A stretch of 64,000 nucleotides of DNA from Ephydatia muelleri. Taxonomy: Eukaryota; Porifera; Demospongiae; Spongillida; Spongillidae. Under the pieces are notes generated by a model, which saw only the letters and a list, made by a program, of their open reading frames with translations, was not told the DNA's origin and made no database searches. This document shows positions 52,801 to 57,916 of this stretch, piece by piece (the first letter of the stretch is position 1; the number at the start of each line of letters is the position of its first letter). The position numbers and the translations under genes are program-made. The stretch spans positions 4,166,244 to 4,230,243 of the forward strand of contig JABACO010000008.1 of NCBI GenBank assembly GCA_013339895.1, given 5' to 3'.

Positions 52801-55800
52801 AATCCTATTACCTTTGTCTCCCAATCAGAAATGCCCACATGACTCATGGCATTCTTAAAGCACTGGAACAATCCTTCTGCATTGGCTCGCTTGATTTCCT
52901 GAACTGCCAGAAACCTGCTTCTCACGTGGACTTTTCTATCATTGCTATTAGCTTCAAACGATACCACCAAAAACAGCTCATTTTCACTATTCCCAGAGTC
53001 AGTACTGCCATCTGCCTGTATGCTAATAAATTTGGCATCTGCTAAGACCTTTTTCAGGATTGACAGCTGATCTTCAGCAATGTAGTGGGCAAATTCAGTA
53101 CACGCTTTATTGTTTTTATAACCTTCACCTAGGTCAACCCCATGACGTGTTTGAAGCTCACACAGGGACCCCATCTTTAAGAATGATAAATTCTCTTTGC
53201 AGATGAAAAAAGCGATATCAAACTTCCTTTTCACTCTTGCCTCAGTTTCAGCATCAAGGTTTTGTATCAGCTGTATGATCGGTGGACAGCTGCTGGCATT
53301 ACTCGGCCCCGCTTGCTTCTTTTTAAAAAGCATCATTGCACGCGCGTGCATATCACTTTTCGCATGATCTTTGAAACTGGTAGTACGCAGATTTGGTGTA
53401 CCTTCAATGAATGTACTACGGAAGTTGCGCATTCCAACGAGCCTAGCTTCAAATTCTACACAAACTGCGCATTTCAGTAATCCAACCGTGTCTCGTCCAT
53501 CCTTCTCGTACTTAAGCCAAAGCGACGTGTCCAATTCCTTGTCGTTCTCGGCCACCCACTTTTCAACAGTTTTAATCGTCACTAACCGCTTTTTTGGTGC
53601 TAAGACACCATCCTCAACGTCGTCCTCACCTTCCTCCTGAGCAAGCGCACGCTTTTTTTGTCCTGACATTTTGTCCGAACGTAATTAATTATGTTCGGAC
53701 AAATGGCTTAATTGATCGGAAAATGGTATGTGTCCGAACGTTATCGGAAACCCTGTACAGCAGCCCTGGCTTACCTATTGAGTGCATGTATATATGTGCA
53801 TAAAAAGCACTTGTAAATGGAATCTCTTGAATGTGATTGAGCTTGTCATACACTACACCTTCGGTCATTCACTAGCTACAGCTGGTGGTCCATTACAGTG
53901 CCAAACTACAGTATATGTGTTACATATTACATGTATAATGTTGTCCCATAGTCATTACACTGTCTTTATGAGCTCATTCACCAACCTTATGATCCAGAAC
54001 ATATGTACACAGCATAGAAATATGCAACACACTGCATGGACATACATGTACTGCAATAGCACGTGATGGCCATGTGGAGGAAGGTTTAAATACATGTAGG
54101 ATTGCAGTGTAAGTGTCGTACAACGTTTGACAATATCTCAATGGGTTATGGGTCCAGTGATCCGGCAATCGTCGAGCTCCTGCGTGGCATGTGCCAAATG
54201 CAGGAGGAGCTGTGAGTGGTGCACTAGGGTCAGGAGAAGACGACCCAGCAGTTGTCTCTGCAGGTCCACGAAGACAATTTCGTTTTCAGTGCCAGTTCCA
54301 GGTGAACGTCCAGGTGTGGGTTGTCTGTTGTGTTGATCTGCCTGGATCAGGTAGAGGCGGCCAATGTGGGGAGGAAGGGGGGGGGGGGGGGGGGGGGAAA
54401 GAGCAGCTCAAACGTGCCTGGAAGGATATCACTGACGGTATGGCCTTCCTCACCCACAGACAGCAGTTGATAAAGCTGGCCGATCATTCGGAGTCGGCAG
54501 TCGTCGAGGAGTGTGATAATTCCAACCGGCGCAAACGAAGGAGAATGTCGAGAAGGCGGCAGAGAAAGTGAAAGGTGGCGAAGAGGAGGAGGTTTCAGGA
54601 AGGGAAGCAGAGAGAAGGAGGTGCTAGGAAGAATATGGCAAGGCACATCAGTAAGCCGATGCTTGAACCCAAGATCCCATTTGTGGGGCCCAAGGATGGG
54701 AGCAGTGGACTGCCCAGACCCAAGTTTCCAGTGGGTTCTTCTTTTAGGTTGGTGACACTGGCCATTTCCTGAGGGAATGTTCAAAGATGCCCAAGTGGGG
54801 TCAGAGTACACTATCCTTTGGAGGTTGAGCATGTGGTCATTGAGAGTATGAAGTGTGTTGATGGAGGGAATGTATCATCTAATTTGGGGGAGGACAATGA
54901 GGAGTACATGTATGTGTCACCTGGCGGAAACCCAGGAGGAAGATGCAGTGAAACTTAAACACCAAAACTTAGGGGAAGGTTTGGTGTCTGTGTTTCATAC
55001 TGGGAGCAGGTGCTGTGAGCACCTCCATGTGTGTTGGAAACACTTAGGAATGGGTAAGTTCTTCCCTTCTACACTGAGCCTACCCCCTACATACAGCCTA
55101 ATCAGCATTCTGCTCAGATAGAAGTGGAATGTGTGACAAATGCAGTAGCAGAATTGCTAAAGGGTGGGTACATTGAGGAGGTAAAGGAGCTCCCAGTCGT
55201 ATGCAGCCCATTATCTGTTCTCACGAATGGAGTGGGTAAAAATGGCTTGTAGTTAACTCTTTCACTGGCAACAGAGCAATATTGTGCCCCAGGTGCTATA
55301 CAAAAGCCACTCTGTTTATCTAAAAGGTTTAACACTTTGTAGTCAACAACATACTGATCAGTTGTTTCCTGGTCATATAGTGTAAGTTTATTGCTAACTA
55401 CGTCTTCCCAGAATGGCCAATGCTTATTTTACACAACATGTGTACACTGTACCGTAATAATTGGCTTTGTCAGCGAAAGAGTTAATCTGAGGCATTTTAA
55501 TTGATCTCTTTAGAAACAAAAATTTTAAATATGATGACTTGCGTGTGGCAATGATGATTTTCAAACAAGGTGAGTGAATGTTTTCATTTGAGTTGAAGTC
55601 TGACATGTTGATATTGTTAAGTGTCGTTGTAAGTACAGTACTTGGGTTTTGGAAGCTTTTACACGTTTGTTGTGTTGCCATTTAGATTGTCTTCAGAACC
55701 ATATGTCTTCACAAAGATGATGCAACCTTTGGTTTAGTAACGGATGAAAGGCAATTGTATGTCTCGATGATGGCATTGTAGTACTGCCAGATGAGGTGGG

Positions 55801-57851
55801 TGCCAGTGGCTGGGTGAGGGACACACTAGCTAAGGCAGGGTGGGTATGTAATGAAGCTAAGTCTACCTGGTTACCCACCCATAGGTTGTCATGGTTAGGA
55901 CTTACCTTGGATCTAGAGTTGGGGCTTATCTCGGTGTCTGATAGGAAGATTGAGGTCTTGCGGGGGAAGTTGCTAGCAGCCATGGAGCAACCAATGCTCA
56001 GGACCAGGTTTATAGCAAGCTAGGTTGATAGGATTATAGCAATGAGTCTGGCATTAGGCCATGTTGCTAGATACATGACACGGGCTTTGTACGTATTACT
56101 GTTAACTACAGACATGGTGTGATATGCTACCCATAACATCAGAGGGAAGGGAGGAGCTTAAGTTTTGGACTGAGTCAATTGAGGAGTATAATGCACATCC
56201 TATATGGCATGGTCCATCTGCTGTCAGATGTGTGCACTCAGATGCTAGTGATGTGGGCTATGGAGGCTACATAGTTGAGCATGGCATGCATGTGCACAGG
56301 GAATTTGGTCTTCAGAGAAAGCAAAGCAGAGCTCTACCTGGAGAGAGCTAGTAGTAGTGCGAAGAGTGCTAGAATCAGTTGCAGGCAGACTGAGTAGTAC
56401 TAGAGTGTGTTGGTTCACTGACAATCAAAATGTTAGGTTTGTTGACAGCTGCTGTGATACTAACTCCAACAGATATGGCAATTGCTTCGAATTTTGGATA
56501 GAAACATTGCATTGACCAGCAATCAGCATGCATCTGCATCAGTCATACAGGAGAAAGTGGTCCAGGCCAGGTAGTGCAGGAGGGTAACCATGTGTTCCAG
56601 CACCCAGTGGAGGGCACTGGCAAAGTTGTCAAAATGCTTGGGGCCAATAGGCTGAAAGGGAGGCAGGTGTCAACATAGTAGTTGTCGTGCCAGTGCATTC
56701 CCAAGAGCTCCCACTTGGAGGCCAGGACTGGAACCATGGAGAAAGCTGCCTGCAGATCCAGTTTGGATATGAGGGCTCCTTTGTTGAACCTGCCGAGGAG
56801 AGCCACAGCATGCTTGCCCAATGCATGGCTGTATGAAATGGGCAATGTTGTCAGGAAAACCCCTCCCCTCCCCCCACAGAGGCATGACCACAATGCTGGA
56901 CATGGCTGAGGTGTGTTCACCAGTCTGGTGGTGGAGCACATGGCACATGTAGAGGACTGCTGGTAACCAACTAGGAAGGGGGGGGGGGGGGGCAAAGGGA
57001 GATTGATCAACATAATTCATATTATGCCCTTATGCCAGTGATTGTGGAGTCTGATTATGGTGATTATGGAGTAGTAGGGATCAGAGAGGGTGGGAAGGTG
57101 TTGTTGCATCTGCTGTAGTGAGGCCCAAAGCTAGCCTCATGCTGGAGCAGGTGTTCCACAAGAGACTCCTTGTTGCCAGTGGTTCCAGGTGGGCAGGTGG
57201 AGGACTGTGAAGTATCCAAACTATTAAAGACATTAGAATGATGCTCATGTGCATGATTGTGCAACTAGCATGTGTGTGATATTGTGATTTTGATAATCTT
57301 TGATGTATCTCGGAGCATTGGTATTGGTGAACACAATAGAGGCAACGAGGGTGGGATGTCAGAAGCTGGGAGACAATATGTTTATGGAAACCTGGGAAAG
57401 ATTATGGAGCAACAGAGGATTGGACTATTCACAAGGAGCGACTGGAGATATACACTGTATTGTACCTCGATGCAAACGAGGTGACATATGTGAAGAGGAG
57501 CTAGAGATGTGTTCCTCACGTGTATGTATACACCACAAGAGAGACTGCGCTTGTACATGTACCACTTGCAGTGACTTTGGGTTCTTACTTATCACACTAT
57601 TTTTACAAAGCGTACATGTGCACGAAAGTACATACAGTACCGTCCACCCACAAGTTCACACTCGCACGCGAGTTGCTTGCGAGTCACTCGCGAGTCATGT
57701 TCGATTGCATTAACGCACTCGCGAGTGCGCGTACAGCGAGTGCTACTCGTTCACTTGTCAAAACGATTTACGAGTATTGCCGGAAGTTGATTGCAAGTTG
57801 GTTGGGCGTGATTGGTAGGTGTATGTCTAAATGGGCGTAGCCCGACCTTCG

Positions 57852-57916
<65 letters not shown>

